In this document: positions 31,366-39,614 of the stretch, piece after piece
Layout: each line of letters begins with the position of its first letter
How positions within the stretch are numbered: position 1 is the first letter of the stretch
NCBI RefSeq assembly: GCF_003590775.1
Contig: NZ_QYUM01000002.1
Location: 124,001-188,000, forward strand
Source of the DNA: Sphingomonas cavernae
Lineage (GTDB): Bacteria > Pseudomonadota > Alphaproteobacteria > Sphingomonadales > Sphingomonadaceae
DNA: 64,000 nt
Direction: 5' to 3'
Notes under the pieces: model-generated
The model's input: the letters and a program-made list of their open reading frames with translations, nothing else
What the model was told of the DNA's origin: nothing
Database searches by the model: none
Program-made: the position numbers and the translations under genes

Positions 31366-31868
31366 GCGGCTGCGGCTCTGGGGTGGCGGTGCCAGAGCGC
31401 GAATGGCGACCAATGCACCAGATGCCGATCGGCGATCAGCGCAATTACGTTGCGCAAGTGCGCGGCGGAAAGGGCCAAACTGCCTTGGCCTACTGGACTG
31501 GTCGCTTCTGGGCATATGCGCCGATCAGCGAAGATCCGAAGCAATTGCCCTTTCATCCAATCGTGCATCGCGCCGCGATGTGGGCGCGATCGAGCAGCCC
31601 ACGGCCGCAGCTCGATTGGCAACCGCGAATTGGCGAGGAAGTCGAGCTGACCGCAGATTTCCTTGAGCGTTGGCCGGAATGGAGCGGGGCTCGTCTCTGG
31701 GTTGTCGGCCTCAACCATCAACGCGGCAAGCCGGGCATCAACGTGACGGTATCCGAGGAATGGCCGACCACGCCTTCTTCCTACGGATTCACCGATGATT
31801 TCTGGATAGACCGGCCCGGCAAGGCTGATGATCTGCAGCCGCTGACCAGCACGGATCGCGGCGCATGA
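31029..31868 (+). CDS. FtsK-gamma winged-helix domain protein, intact copy
   Basis: 279 residues. Residues about 30-85 read [42 protein letters not shown] and SAGARRW, the pattern of the FtsK C-terminal gamma domain that reads KOPS sequences and touches XerD. There is no FtsK motor. Next comes a possible zinc site, CTCGEVH and CGCGSG (about 96-117), and a C-terminal domain with [14 protein letters not shown] and [17 protein letters not shown], unrecognised. Ends ATGA into the CII-like gene. Confidence 0.78.
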   Translation: MTDLPLPFGRTIGKPAPVVACDRSGILQLGGDRYTEALAVVEDHRKPSCSFVQRHLRIGYNEAARYVERMEAEGLVSSPNSAGARRWIGDRLSCTCGEVHDASDIEARATILCGCGSGVAVPEREWRPMHQMPIGDQRNYVAQVRGGKGQTALAYWTGRFWAYAPISEDPKQLPFHPIVHRAAMWARSSSPRPQLDWQPRIGEEVELTADFLERWPEWSGARLWVVGLNHQRGKPGINVTVSEEWPTTPSSYGFTDDFWIDRPGKADDLQPLTSTDRGA

Positions 31869-32347
31869 CCAAGGCCCGCCCTCCCGTCAGCTTCGCCCAG
31901 GCGATCGCGCGTATTGCCGGTCGCATCGGCTACGACGTCGCCGCAAAGGTCGCCGATCGCAGCGAGCGTACCGTCTATCAATGGGCCGATCCCGACACCG
32001 ACACCACGCCCACGCTCGCGCAGGCGGTTGCTCTCGACACGGCCTATGCCGAGGCAGGCGGCGAAGGTTCGCCCATCCTCGACACCTATGCGCAGATTTT
32101 CGATCGCGTCTTTGCCGACGCATCCGCTGATCGGAACGCGCTGGCGCAATCAGCGGCGCTCGCCTCGCTCGAAGGAGGCCAGTTCGTGGCGGCATTGATC
32201 GCGGCGGCTATGCCGGGCGCTACGCCCGCTCAGATCGCGCGTGCCGAGGCCGAGGGGGAAGAGGCGGTCAACGCCTTCAAAAATTCGATGCGCCAGCTCA
32301 GCCGCTTGGCCGCTGGCAGGGGTTCACAACCGGGAGGGTCGAAATGA
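31865..32347 (+). CDS. Phage regulatory protein, CII-like
   Basis: 160 residues. N-terminal HTH-like region ([20 protein letters not shown] then [11 protein letters not shown]) with [19 protein letters not shown], the layout of phage CII-type (CP76) regulators that bind DNA through a degenerate HTH followed by a list of rows. C-terminal helices ([16 protein letters not shown]). Overlaps both neighbours by ATGA. Probably an early/late or lysogeny switch factor. Confidence 0.6.
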   Translation: MTKARPPVSFAQAIARIAGRIGYDVAAKVADRSERTVYQWADPDTDTTPTLAQAVALDTAYAEAGGEGSPILDTYAQIFDRVFADASADRNALAQSAALASLEGGQFVAALIAAAMPGATPAQIARAEAEGEEAVNAFKNSMRQLSRLAAGRGSQPGGSK

Positions 32348-32688
32348 GTGAGAGTAGCTTTAGCGAACAACCGGCGCGCGTTTCGCGCCAGCGCGCCCCG
32401 ATGATGCATTGTCCACACTGCGATGGGCGGTCGCACGGCCGCACCAGCACGCGCCTGAGCCCGACATATCGCGAGGCGACGTATATCTGCCAGAACATCG
32501 CCTGCGGCCATGTGTTTGTGGTCGGCATGGAAGCCATCCGCACGCTGCGCCCCTCGGCTCTGCCCAACCCCGAGGTCAAGCTCCCGATCGCGCCGCCCCG
32601 CGCCAAGGGAACGCCCGCCAACGACAATAACGAACCGGTCCAGCTTCCGCCCGCGGCCAATGACACCGTGAGGATCGAAGCGGGCTAA
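32344..32688 (+). CDS. ogr: Late transcription activator (Ogr/Delta family)
   Basis: 114 residues. C23-X2-C26-X22-C49-X4-C54 is exactly the zinc spacing of P2 Ogr (C4, C7, C30, C35), with the family words MHCPHCDGRSHGRTS and YICQNIACGHVF. Ogr contacts RNA polymerase alpha from a TGT-N12-ACA site about 55 bp before late starts. Longer than P2 Ogr (72) by a Pro/Asn-rich tail. Here it is an early-operon gene, not beside gene D as in P2. Confidence 0.9.
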   Translation: MSESSFSEQPARVSRQRAPMMHCPHCDGRSHGRTSTRLSPTYREATYICQNIACGHVFVVGMEAIRTLRPSALPNPEVKLPIAPPRAKGTPANDNNEPVQLPPAANDTVRIEAG

Positions 32689-32785
32689 GCCGCGCGGCGC
32701 CCGCCGCATCCGACCCCTTCCAATCTGAAATGCCACCCGGCTGCACCGCTGCCGGGATCGGCCCCGCCTTGCCTGAAAGATCCCG

Positions 32786-35473
32786 ATGCACGCCGATTTG
32801 CTCAACGAAGTCCTGCCCCGGTTGAAGCGCGATTTCAGCTTCGAGCCCAAGGGCACCTATCTGCGCAAGGGTCGCTGCCCCGACTGCAAGAAGCGCGAAA
32901 TGTATGCGCGTGCCGAGGCGCCTTGGGTGCTCCGCTGCGGCCGCCTCGATCGCTGCGGAACCGAAATCGAGATCAAGACGCGCTATCCCGACATTTTCGA
33001 GGATTGGTCGAAACGCTACCCGCGCAGCGAGCGCGCGCCGCATGCCGCCGCCGACGCCTATCTCGCGCACGGCCGCGGCTTCGACCTGCAAAAGCTGCGC
33101 GGCCACTACACCGAGGAATATTACAAGGATTCTAAGACGGGCATGGGCAGCGCCACCGTGCGCTTCCAGCTCGCCTGCGGCGTCTGGTGGGAACGCCTGA
33201 TCGATCAGCCCCAGCGCTTCGGCAAGATGAAGGCCCGCTTCTCCTATGAGGGCACCTATGCCGGGCACGTCTGGACGCTGCCGCACCTGTCGCTTGAGCA
33301 ATATGCAGACGCCGCGCAGATCTGGTTTGCCGAAGGCATCTTCGACACGATCGGACTCAATCAGGGCGCAGGGCTCGCGGCCGCGTCCACCATGTCGTCG
33401 AACAACTATCCCGCGGAGTTTCTCAAGCAGATCCACGCGATCATCGCCGCCCGCGGTCCAGGCGCCCGGCGCCCCAAGCTGATCTTCGCCTATGACGTCG
33501 GCCGCGCAGGCGTCGAGTTCACCCGCGACTTTGTCGAGCGCGCGCGGGGCGATGGCTGGGAATGCGGCGCTGCTCAGGTGCGCCCCGATGGCGAGGGTCA
33601 TAAGCGCGACTGGAACGACCTGTTCATTCGCAAGGAGCTGACGCCCGAAAAGATCGAGGAATACCTCTGGAACGGCGACGTCACGATCGCCGCGACGGCG
33701 CCGGAAAAGGCGTTCCTGCTCTACAGCCGCGATCGCTATGCCACCTTTCCCTTCACCTTCCGATCCAAGCAGCTCTGGGCAGAATACAGCCTCGCGCGGA
33801 TCGAAGAGCGCGTCATGGAAATGGGCGAGGACAAGGCGCTCAAGGAACTGACCTACGAGGCGAAATGGGACATGGCGGCGCGCGACGCGTGCGAGATCCA
33901 TGAAATCGCCAATTGCACCTTCCACGCCCTCTACTGGCAGCATGACGAAGCGATCGACGACAGCGCATATTATTTCCGCGTCGATTTCCCCGGCAAGCAA
34001 AAGAGCATCAAGTCGACCTTCACTGGTGCGTCGATCGCCGCGGGCGCCGAGTTCAAGAAGCGCCTGATATCGATCGCCCCCGGCGCGATCTGGACGGGCA
34101 GCACGGGCCAGCTCGATCGCATCATGCAACGCCAGCTTGTCGGGATCAAAACCGTCGAGGCAATCCAGTTCACTGGCTACAGCATCGACCACGGCGCCTA
34201 TGTGCTCGGCGATATCGGGGTGAAGGACGGCCGCGTCTATCAGCCCAACGCCGAGGATTATTTCGATTTCGGCAAGACGGCGCTGAAACTGCGCAGCGCC
34301 GAGCGCGTCCTTGCGATCAACTATGACGCCGAAAAGCTCGATCTGCGCTGGGCGGGCTGGGTCATAACCGCATACGGCCCCAAGGGGCTGGTCGCCCTCG
34401 CCTTCTTCTTCGGCTCGCTTTTCGCCGAGCAGATCCGGCGCGAGCAGAAGAGCCTCGCCTTTCTGGAAATGACCGGCGATCCCGGCACCGGCAAAACCAC
34501 GCTGCTGGAGTTCCTCTGGCGCCTGCTCGGCCGCGATGCGTACGAAGGGTTCGACCCGGCAAAGGCGACGGCCGCGGCGATCGCGCGCAATCTCGGCAAG
34601 GTCGCCAACCTCCCCGTCGTCCTGCTCGAAGGCGATCGCACGCAAGAGGTGCCGCATAGCCGCCGCTTTGAATGGGACGAGCTGAAAACCGCCTATAACG
34701 GCCGCTCGGTTCGTGCACGCGGTGTCGCCAACGGCGGCATGGAAACTTTCGAACCGCCCTTCCGCGCCTCGATAGTCATTGCCCAGAACGCGCCCGTCGA
34801 AGCCTCGGCCGCGATGCACGAACGCATCATGGCCATCCATTTCGACAAGGCGGGATGGAGCCCCCAGACCAAGGCGGCGGCCGAGAAGCTCGAAGCCACC
34901 GCGACTGATGACGTTTCGGGCTTCATCATCCACGCCCTACGCCGCGAGGCCGACGTGATGAAGGCATATCGCGCCGCCTTCGCGCAGCACGAGCAGCGCA
35001 TGGCCGGGCTCAAGGACGTGCGCAATGGCCGTCTGGTCAAGAACCACGCCCAGCTCGCCGCGATGTTCGATGCGATGCGGCTGATCGTCACCAACATCAA
35101 CGATCGCGACGCCGCAGCCGTGCAGGATTTCATGGATGACATGCTGGTCGAGCGGCAGCGGACCATCAACAAGGATCACCCCGACGTCATCCTGTTCTGG
35201 GAGCGCTTCGACTGGCTCAACAGCCAGATCGCGGCCGACAGCGACAACCCGATCAACCACAGCCGCGATCCCGACAAGATGATCGCCATCAACCTAGTCC
35301 AGTTCGAGCAGAAATGCGGCGACAACCGCCTGTCGCTGCCGCGCATGAACGATCTCAAGAAGCTGCTGAAAACGTCGAAAGAACGCAAGTTCGCGGGCTC
35401 GAAACCCATCAATTCGCGCACCGGCAAGTCCGTCTTTTGCTGGTGTTTCGAGCCTGCGCCCACCCACCGCTGA
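32786..35473 (+). CDS. Phage primase-helicase (zinc finger, Toprim, P-loop ATPase)
   Basis: 895 residues. N-terminal zinc finger (CPDCKKREMY ... RCGRLDRCG, about 32-60), Toprim-like motifs (IWFAEGIFDTIGLNQG near 180 and LIFAYDVGRAG near 233) and a helicase Walker A, GDPGTGKTT (about 568-576), with LLEGD as likely Walker B. It should synthesise primers and unwind the phage DNA, replacing P2 gpA rolling-circle replication. Weak ribosome site (GAAAGA). Confidence 0.85.
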   Translation: MHADLLNEVLPRLKRDFSFEPKGTYLRKGRCPDCKKREMYARAEAPWVLRCGRLDRCGTEIEIKTRYPDIFEDWSKRYPRSERAPHAAADAYLAHGRGFDLQKLRGHYTEEYYKDSKTGMGSATVRFQLACGVWWERLIDQPQRFGKMKARFSYEGTYAGHVWTLPHLSLEQYADAAQIWFAEGIFDTIGLNQGAGLAAASTMSSNNYPAEFLKQIHAIIAARGPGARRPKLIFAYDVGRAGVEFTRDFVERARGDGWECGAAQVRPDGEGHKRDWNDLFIRKELTPEKIEEYLWNGDVTIAATAPEKAFLLYSRDRYATFPFTFRSKQLWAEYSLARIEERVMEMGEDKALKELTYEAKWDMAARDACEIHEIANCTFHALYWQHDEAIDDSAYYFRVDFPGKQKSIKSTFTGASIAAGAEFKKRLISIAPGAIWTGSTGQLDRIMQRQLVGIKTVEAIQFTGYSIDHGAYVLGDIGVKDGRVYQPNAEDYFDFGKTALKLRSAERVLAINYDAEKLDLRWAGWVITAYGPKGLVALAFFFGSLFAEQIRREQKSLAFLEMTGDPGTGKTTLLEFLWRLLGRDAYEGFDPAKATAAAIARNLGKVANLPVVLLEGDRTQEVPHSRRFEWDELKTAYNGRSVRARGVANGGMETFEPPFRASIVIAQNAPVEASAAMHERIMAIHFDKAGWSPQTKAAAEKLEATATDDVSGFIIHALRREADVMKAYRAAFAQHEQRMAGLKDVRNGRLVKNHAQLAAMFDAMRLIVTNINDRDAAAVQDFMDDMLVERQRTINKDHPDVILFWERFDWLNSQIAADSDNPINHSRDPDKMIAINLVQFEQKCGDNRLSLPRMNDLKKLLKTSKERKFAGSKPINSRTGKSVFCWCFEPAPTHR

Positions 35474-35490
35474 AACCGAAAGGGACCGTC

Positions 35491-35679
35491 ATGCAGACCG
35501 GCCTAGATGAATTCGCGCACGCCTCGCGCCTCCGCGACGGCAACATTCGCGGCGCCCGCCCAGGCGTTCATACCGCCCGCATCCAGAGCAGCCGCCGCGC
35601 GCGCCGCAAGGCACTGGCCGAAGCTGGCGAAATGCTCGGCGCAATCGCGCTCGTGATCGTCGCGGTGGCGCTGGTATGA
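35491..35679 (+). CDS. Small basic protein with one C-terminal membrane segment
   Basis: 62 residues: a basic region (RIQSSRRARRKALAEAGE) and a hydrophobic end (LGAIALVIVAVALV). AAAGGGACC precedes the ATG. It overlaps the GapR-like gene by ATGA. Unknown function. Confidence 0.6.
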   Translation: MQTGLDEFAHASRLRDGNIRGARPGVHTARIQSSRRARRKALAEAGEMLGAIALVIVAVALV

Positions 35680-36050
35680 ACGCCCCCCTGCGCATGGCCA
35701 CGGTGTCAGATGGGATGGGCGGCATCCGGCACGTGCTGCGTCCGGCACCGCCTCCGGCCCCGGCGAACAGCCGTGGCAAGAAAAAGCGCCATGTCCCCGA
35801 TCCGATCAAGGCGAACCCGGAATCCGCCGCTCAGCAACTGCGCCTGTTCATCGAGCGACTTGAGCGGATGGATGAAGAAATCCGGGGAATGCAGGACGAT
35901 CGCAAGGACGTGCTCAATGAGGCGAAAGCCAACGGCTACGACACCAAGACGATCGGCACGATTCTCAAGCTGCGGCAGCTCGATCCGAACAACCGGATGG
36001 AAGCCGAGGCGCTGCTCGAAACTTACAAAGCCTCGCTGGGGATCGAATGA
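35676..36050 (+). CDS. GapR-like nucleoid protein (DUF2312)
   Basis: 124 residues. After a Pro/Lys-rich N-terminal extension (about 1-50), residues 51-124 read SAAQQLRLFIERLERMDEEI, DDRKDVLNEAKANGYDTKTI and LKLRQLDPNNR, matching alphaproteobacterial GapR, which clamps overtwisted DNA ahead of polymerases. In a phage it may guide topoisomerases during replication or compete with the host protein. Overlaps its neighbours. Confidence 0.88.
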   Translation: MNAPLRMATVSDGMGGIRHVLRPAPPPAPANSRGKKKRHVPDPIKANPESAAQQLRLFIERLERMDEEIRGMQDDRKDVLNEAKANGYDTKTIGTILKLRQLDPNNRMEAEALLETYKASLGIE

Positions 36051-36493
36051 TGCGCCCGGTTCATGCCGATCGGTGGCGCGCCATCGCCATCATCGCCCGG
36101 CTCGAGTTGCGCGATCGTCGCCGCGCGTTCGCGGCCGAAAAGGCGAAGGGCGGCGAAGCGGCCTCGCTCGCGACCAAGGACGGTGCCGCATGGGCGGCGA
36201 TCGCTGCCGACTGGACCTATTACACGACGCATGTTCGTCCGAAGGCACCCGACGTCACTGCCGATGACAAGTTGGGCGCGATCGACCGCGAGCTGCAGCG
36301 CTATGACCGCCTCGCGAATTCTGGCGGCCTGACGCCCCGCGAACGCCGCCGCCGCGCCTTTCTGGAGGCGATGCGCTGGCATGCCGAGCCGCGGGCCTTC
36401 GGCATCGAATTTTGCGTCGCCGTCACGATCGAAGCCCGGCGCCGCCGCGCAACCAACGACAATTTCCACACCAACGAAAGGAACGCCGCATGA
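36047..36493 (+). CDS. Hypothetical early protein
   Basis: 148 residues, highly basic and helical (LRDRRRAFAAEKAKGG, GLTPRERRRRAFLEAMRW). Begins ATGATG in the stop of the GapR-like gene and overlaps the next by ATGA. No family recognised. Confidence 0.65.
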   Translation: MMRPVHADRWRAIAIIARLELRDRRRAFAAEKAKGGEAASLATKDGAAWAAIAADWTYYTTHVRPKAPDVTADDKLGAIDRELQRYDRLANSGGLTPRERRRRAFLEAMRWHAEPRAFGIEFCVAVTIEARRRRATNDNFHTNERNAA

Positions 36494-36738
36494 CTGACGG
36501 CCGTCATTTTCCCGATATCGAGGGCTGCAACGTCGCGGTCCAGCTCGATCATCACAAGGGCAAGCCCGGACTGCTCTTCACCGTCGAGCTGCCGAACCAA
36601 CGCGGGAAGATCTCGGATTGGTTCCGCCCGTACAAAACGGAGCAAGAAGCGATCGCCGGTATGACTGTGCTGACCGCTGCTGACGTTGTCGTCGTCGCCC
36701 GCGAGGCGATGAATTTCGACAACGAAATTCCGTTCTGA
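36490..36738 (+). CDS. Hypothetical early protein
   Basis: 82 residues, alpha/beta: GCNVAVQLDHHKGKPGLLFT, SDWFRPYKTEQEAIAGM and a final acidic FDNEIPF, an end that resembles the C-terminal tip by which single-stranded DNA-binding proteins hold partners; this is only a resemblance. Coupled to the preceding gene. Confidence 0.6.
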   Translation: MTDGRHFPDIEGCNVAVQLDHHKGKPGLLFTVELPNQRGKISDWFRPYKTEQEAIAGMTVLTAADVVVVAREAMNFDNEIPF

Positions 36739-36747
36739 GCCCCCACG

Positions 36748-36864
36748 ATGAACCGCAACACCAAGCGCGATCACATCGCCGTCAAGACCATCGTCGCCCT
36801 CGCCGCGATCGTCGCCGCCACCTTCATCTTCATCGCCCACCTGACGGGCAACCGGAGCCGCTGA
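36748..36864 (+). CDS. Tiny single-pass membrane protein
   Basis: 38 residues: basic start (MNRNTKRDHIAVK) then a hydrophobic helix (IVALAAIVAATFIFIAHL). Fills the 127 bp between its neighbours and ends one base before the next ATG. Weak ribosome site. Unknown function. Confidence 0.5.
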   Translation: MNRNTKRDHIAVKTIVALAAIVAATFIFIAHLTGNRSR

Positions 36865-36865
36865 C

Positions 36866-37177
36866 ATGAGCATCGAACCGCCACGCACCCGGAATATCGG
36901 GCAAACGAAAACGATCGCCAAGCGCCTGCGGGCGAACTTGGAAGCGCTCGGATTCTTGATCAACCACGGTCGCTGCCTCGAAGCCGTCGCGGCGGGCTTC
37001 GGCTTCAACAGCTACGCCCATATGCGCGGCGACGCTGGCGCGGCAAAGCCTTGGACAATCCTGCGCGCCGCCGATCGTCTCATCGCCCTTGCTTCGTCGA
37101 TCGACCTGCCTTTCGCCGATGCGATCCGTGCGCTCGATGCCGCGATCAGCATCCCCGTGAAGGAGGCGGCAGAATGA
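36866..37177 (+). CDS. Hypothetical early protein
   Basis: 103 residues. Contains HGRCLEAVAAGFGFNSYAHM, a pattern (His, then LExVAxxxGF and an aromatic) seen at the start of several small uncharacterised bacterial proteins. Overlaps the next gene (ATGA). Function unknown. Confidence 0.6.
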   Translation: MSIEPPRTRNIGQTKTIAKRLRANLEALGFLINHGRCLEAVAAGFGFNSYAHMRGDAGAAKPWTILRAADRLIALASSIDLPFADAIRALDAAISIPVKEAAE

Positions 37178-37653
37178 GCACCGAACCCGAAGCCGCCCCC
37201 GATCCGCGCGTCGAAGCGATCGCCGGTCACATCACTGCCGGGATCTACTCGGCACCGCTCGCACAGGCGACGGCGCGCCAGCGCACCCTTGCGCTGAGCG
37301 TGGCAGACAAAATCGTCGCCGCCGAACAGCCGCCCAAGGCCGTTTGGATCGGGTACGACCCGTCGTCCGAAGCCGCAGTCGAAGGCATCCGGGAAGCGAT
37401 CAGGAACGCGAAGGGTCCGGGCAAGTTCCGCAACCTGTTCCTCCACGCCCCCGAACCGGCCTCGCCCGCGGCTGAGATCACGCGCTACCGCAACGGCCTG
37501 ATCGCGATCCAGAAAGCATGCGCCAATGGGAGGATCTGCGACGACGTCGCATGGTTCGACGATATCACCACGCTCCACGATTTTATCGAAGAGCTGCTTT
37601 CCCCGAGCGCGCCTGCTGTCGTCGCGGATCTGTTCGAAGGGCCTCGGGCGTGA
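37174..37653 (+). CDS. Early protein containing a portal-like segment
   Basis: 159 residues. About residues 70-95 (EGIREAIRNAKGPGKFRNLF then LHAPEP) closely match this phage's own portal protein (EGIKEALKNAKGPGNFRNMF then IHSPNG). The rest is not portal-like: N-terminus ITAGIYSAPLAQATARQRTL and C-terminus FDDITTLHDFIEELLS. It is in the early operon, coupled to both neighbours, the next starting with GTG. Role unknown; see findings. Confidence 0.65.
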   Translation: MSTEPEAAPDPRVEAIAGHITAGIYSAPLAQATARQRTLALSVADKIVAAEQPPKAVWIGYDPSSEAAVEGIREAIRNAKGPGKFRNLFLHAPEPASPAAEITRYRNGLIAIQKACANGRICDDVAWFDDITTLHDFIEELLSPSAPAVVADLFEGPRA

Positions 37654-38291
37654 TCGCTTACGCAGCACGCACGGGCACGCGGCGGAATTTAGCTGCACTT
37701 CGTCAAGCGGGGTGGCGGCTCATGGTTTCCGCCCGTGGCGTCCTTCGCACCGAAGGCTTTCCCTATGCCCTCGACAACGGCGCATGGACGTCATTCCAGC
37801 GGTCGGAACCGTTCGACGTCGAAGCGTTCGAACGCGCGGTGCGCCAGCTCGGGGCCGAGGCTGACTTCATCGTCCTGCCCGATATCGTGATGGGCGGACT
37901 CGCGAGCCTAGAATTCTCGAAGGCATGGCTGCGGCGCTTGCGGCGTCGCAAAGCCCTTCGCGATCGGACGTTCCTGATTGCGGTCCAAAACGGCATGGAG
38001 CCCGCTCATCTGCGGCGGCTTATCGGCCCGCGGGTCGGTATCTTCATCGGCGGTGATACCGCATGGAAAATTGCCACAATGGGACAATGGGCGAATCTCG
38101 CCCGTCGCCGTGGCGCTATTTGCCATGTCGGCCGCGTCAATACCGCTAAGCGCATCCGGCTTTGCGAAGCCGCAGGAGTGGACAGCTTCGACGGATCCAG
38201 CGCGAGCCGCTTTGCGGTCACGGTGGCGCCGCTCGATCTGGCCCGCCGCCAATCAGACCTTGAAGGATATCTGGCGAGGATCGCGGCATGA
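37650..38291 (+). CDS. TGT/DpdA-like protein (predicted base-exchange enzyme)
   Basis: 213 residues, GTG start overlapping the previous stop. Motifs follow tRNA-guanine transglycosylase order: LDNGAW (D42), LPDIVMGG (77-83), IAVQNGM (111-116), IFIGGD (131-136), CHVGRVNTAKRI (158-169) and GVDSFDGSSASRF (176-188, like FD-PTR in TGT). TGT relatives in phages (DpdA) put 7-deazaguanine bases into DNA. It is much shorter than TGT (about 370) and the zinc site is not evident. Next to a DNA methyltransferase. Family call is inference. Confidence 0.6.
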   Translation: MIAYAARTGTRRNLAALRQAGWRLMVSARGVLRTEGFPYALDNGAWTSFQRSEPFDVEAFERAVRQLGAEADFIVLPDIVMGGLASLEFSKAWLRRLRRRKALRDRTFLIAVQNGMEPAHLRRLIGPRVGIFIGGDTAWKIATMGQWANLARRRGAICHVGRVNTAKRIRLCEAAGVDSFDGSSASRFAVTVAPLDLARRQSDLEGYLARIAA

Positions 38292-38971
38292 TCGCAACCG
38301 TTCAGATCGGCCCGCACCGCCTCTTTCTCGGCGACGCTTACCAGATCCGCGCCGCGCTGGGCTGGCAGGATGCCGACGTGCTCGACCCGCCTTTCAAATA
38401 CAAGGCGGTCGGCGCGGGCAATATGCGCAAGAAGCGGCAGGCAACCCGGCTCGTGATCGAGCAGGACATGCATAAGGGGTTCGATATCCGCATCATCAAT
38501 CCGCTGCTCTGCGGCTCGGTGGTGGTGTTCTGCCACAATGATCAGATCCCCGAGGTATCGGCGCATCTGAAAGGCAGTTTTCAGCGCTTCGTGATGGCGG
38601 GATGGCGCAAGTCCAACCCCATGCCCGTCTGCAACAAGCACTACCTTTACGACACCGAATTCTATTTTCACGCCTGGACAAAGGGGCACCATCCCCGCGG
38701 CGAATATGCGGACAAGCGCCGATTCGTCGAGGCGCCCGTCGCGCCCTCCAAGCGGTTCAACCATGGCACGGTCAAACCCGATCGCGTGATGGACAAGATC
38801 CTGACCAACGTCGCAGGCGCCACGATCTGCGATCCCTTCATGGGAACCGGCAGCACGGGCGTCGCCGCCATCAAGGCAGGCCGCATCTTCACCGGGATCG
38901 AGCACAACGCCGAGCACTTCGAAACGGCTGTCAGCCGCATCCGCGAAGCCTTTGAAAGACAAGCAGCATGA
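38288..38971 (+). CDS. DNA methyltransferase (N6-adenine/N4-cytosine type)
   Basis: 227 residues. DPPF (33-36) is motif IV and comes before the SAM motif DPFMGTGSTG (182-191), i.e. the beta-class order. Tail KAGRIFTGIEHNAEHFETA is usual for this class. The target site cannot be read. No restriction enzyme gene is near, so it is an orphan protective or regulatory enzyme. Overlaps both neighbours (ATGA). Confidence 0.88.
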   Translation: MIATVQIGPHRLFLGDAYQIRAALGWQDADVLDPPFKYKAVGAGNMRKKRQATRLVIEQDMHKGFDIRIINPLLCGSVVVFCHNDQIPEVSAHLKGSFQRFVMAGWRKSNPMPVCNKHYLYDTEFYFHAWTKGHHPRGEYADKRRFVEAPVAPSKRFNHGTVKPDRVMDKILTNVAGATICDPFMGTGSTGVAAIKAGRIFTGIEHNAEHFETAVSRIREAFERQAA

Positions 38972-39324
38972 GGAACATGATCAAGGTGGGCGACGTCCTG
39001 CCGATGCCCGCGGGGTATGACCCCGAAGCCCTGCGCTACGCCATCGCCCGCCGTGGCCTCACCGAGCGCACCGCGCGCAGCGCATCCACCAACCAGCGCG
39101 CCAAAACCGCCCGCCTGATCATGGCAGCGATCGCAGATCAGCACAGACGCGCCACCGATCCGATCGAGCAGGCGGCCGCCTTCCTGCGCCGCCGCGGCTT
39201 CGTCGTCTTCAATCAGGGCCAGATCGATAGCGCCAGCGGCACCGGCTATGTCGTCGGCCGCAAGCGCTTCGACACCTCGGCCGAGCTGCTCGACTATGCC
39301 CGCGCGCGAGGGTGGCAGGGATGA
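38968..39324 (+). CDS. Hypothetical early protein
   Basis: 118 residues. N-terminus basic (RRGLTERTARSASTNQRAKT), C-terminus a small alpha/beta domain (AAAFLRRRGFVVFNQGQ, KRFDTSAELLDYARARGW). Overlaps the excisionase gene by ATGA. No family recognised. Confidence 0.6.
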   Translation: MRNMIKVGDVLPMPAGYDPEALRYAIARRGLTERTARSASTNQRAKTARLIMAAIADQHRRATDPIEQAAAFLRRRGFVVFNQGQIDSASGTGYVVGRKRFDTSAELLDYARARGWQG

Positions 39325-39614
39325 GCTGGGCACAAAGCGCGAATTCGCTGTTCACCGAAGTTGAGGCAGCAAGGTGGTTGAAGATCTCGCCTCGAACGCT
39401 GCGCAAGGAACGGCAGGACGGAAAGATCCACTATGTCTTGATCCGCAGCGCGGTCCGCTACAGTTTCGACGATCTAACCCGATACATTGAGAATGCACGC
39501 ACATGCCAATCTACCAGCGAGAAGGCTCCCCCTATTGGTGGTACACATTCTCGATCGACGGTAAGCGATTTCGAGGAAGTACGGGCGAGACGAAGGAGCG
39601 CGCGGCGCTCTTAG
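39321..39614 (+). CDS. xis: Excisionase-like HTH protein
   Basis: 97 residues. TEVEAARWLKISPRTLRKER then DGKIHYVLIRSAVRY and a final DDLTRYIE is the MerR-like winged-helix pattern of phage excisionases. It directs the integrase to excise. The last 112 bp overlap the integrase gene in another frame, so xis and int are tightly linked in expression. Confidence 0.82.
   Translation: MSWAQSANSLFTEVEAARWLKISPRTLRKERQDGKIHYVLIRSAVRYSFDDLTRYIENARTCQSTSEKAPPIGGTHSRSTVSDFEEVRARRRSARRS

Noticed and set aside
32576-34933. A 785-codon open frame on minus, opposite the primase-helicase
   Set aside because: Antisense shadow. The plus-strand frame has zinc, Toprim and P-loop motifs and fits the coupled operon.
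38288-38971. Restriction-modification system
   Set aside because: A methyltransferase is present, but none of its neighbours looks like a restriction enzyme.
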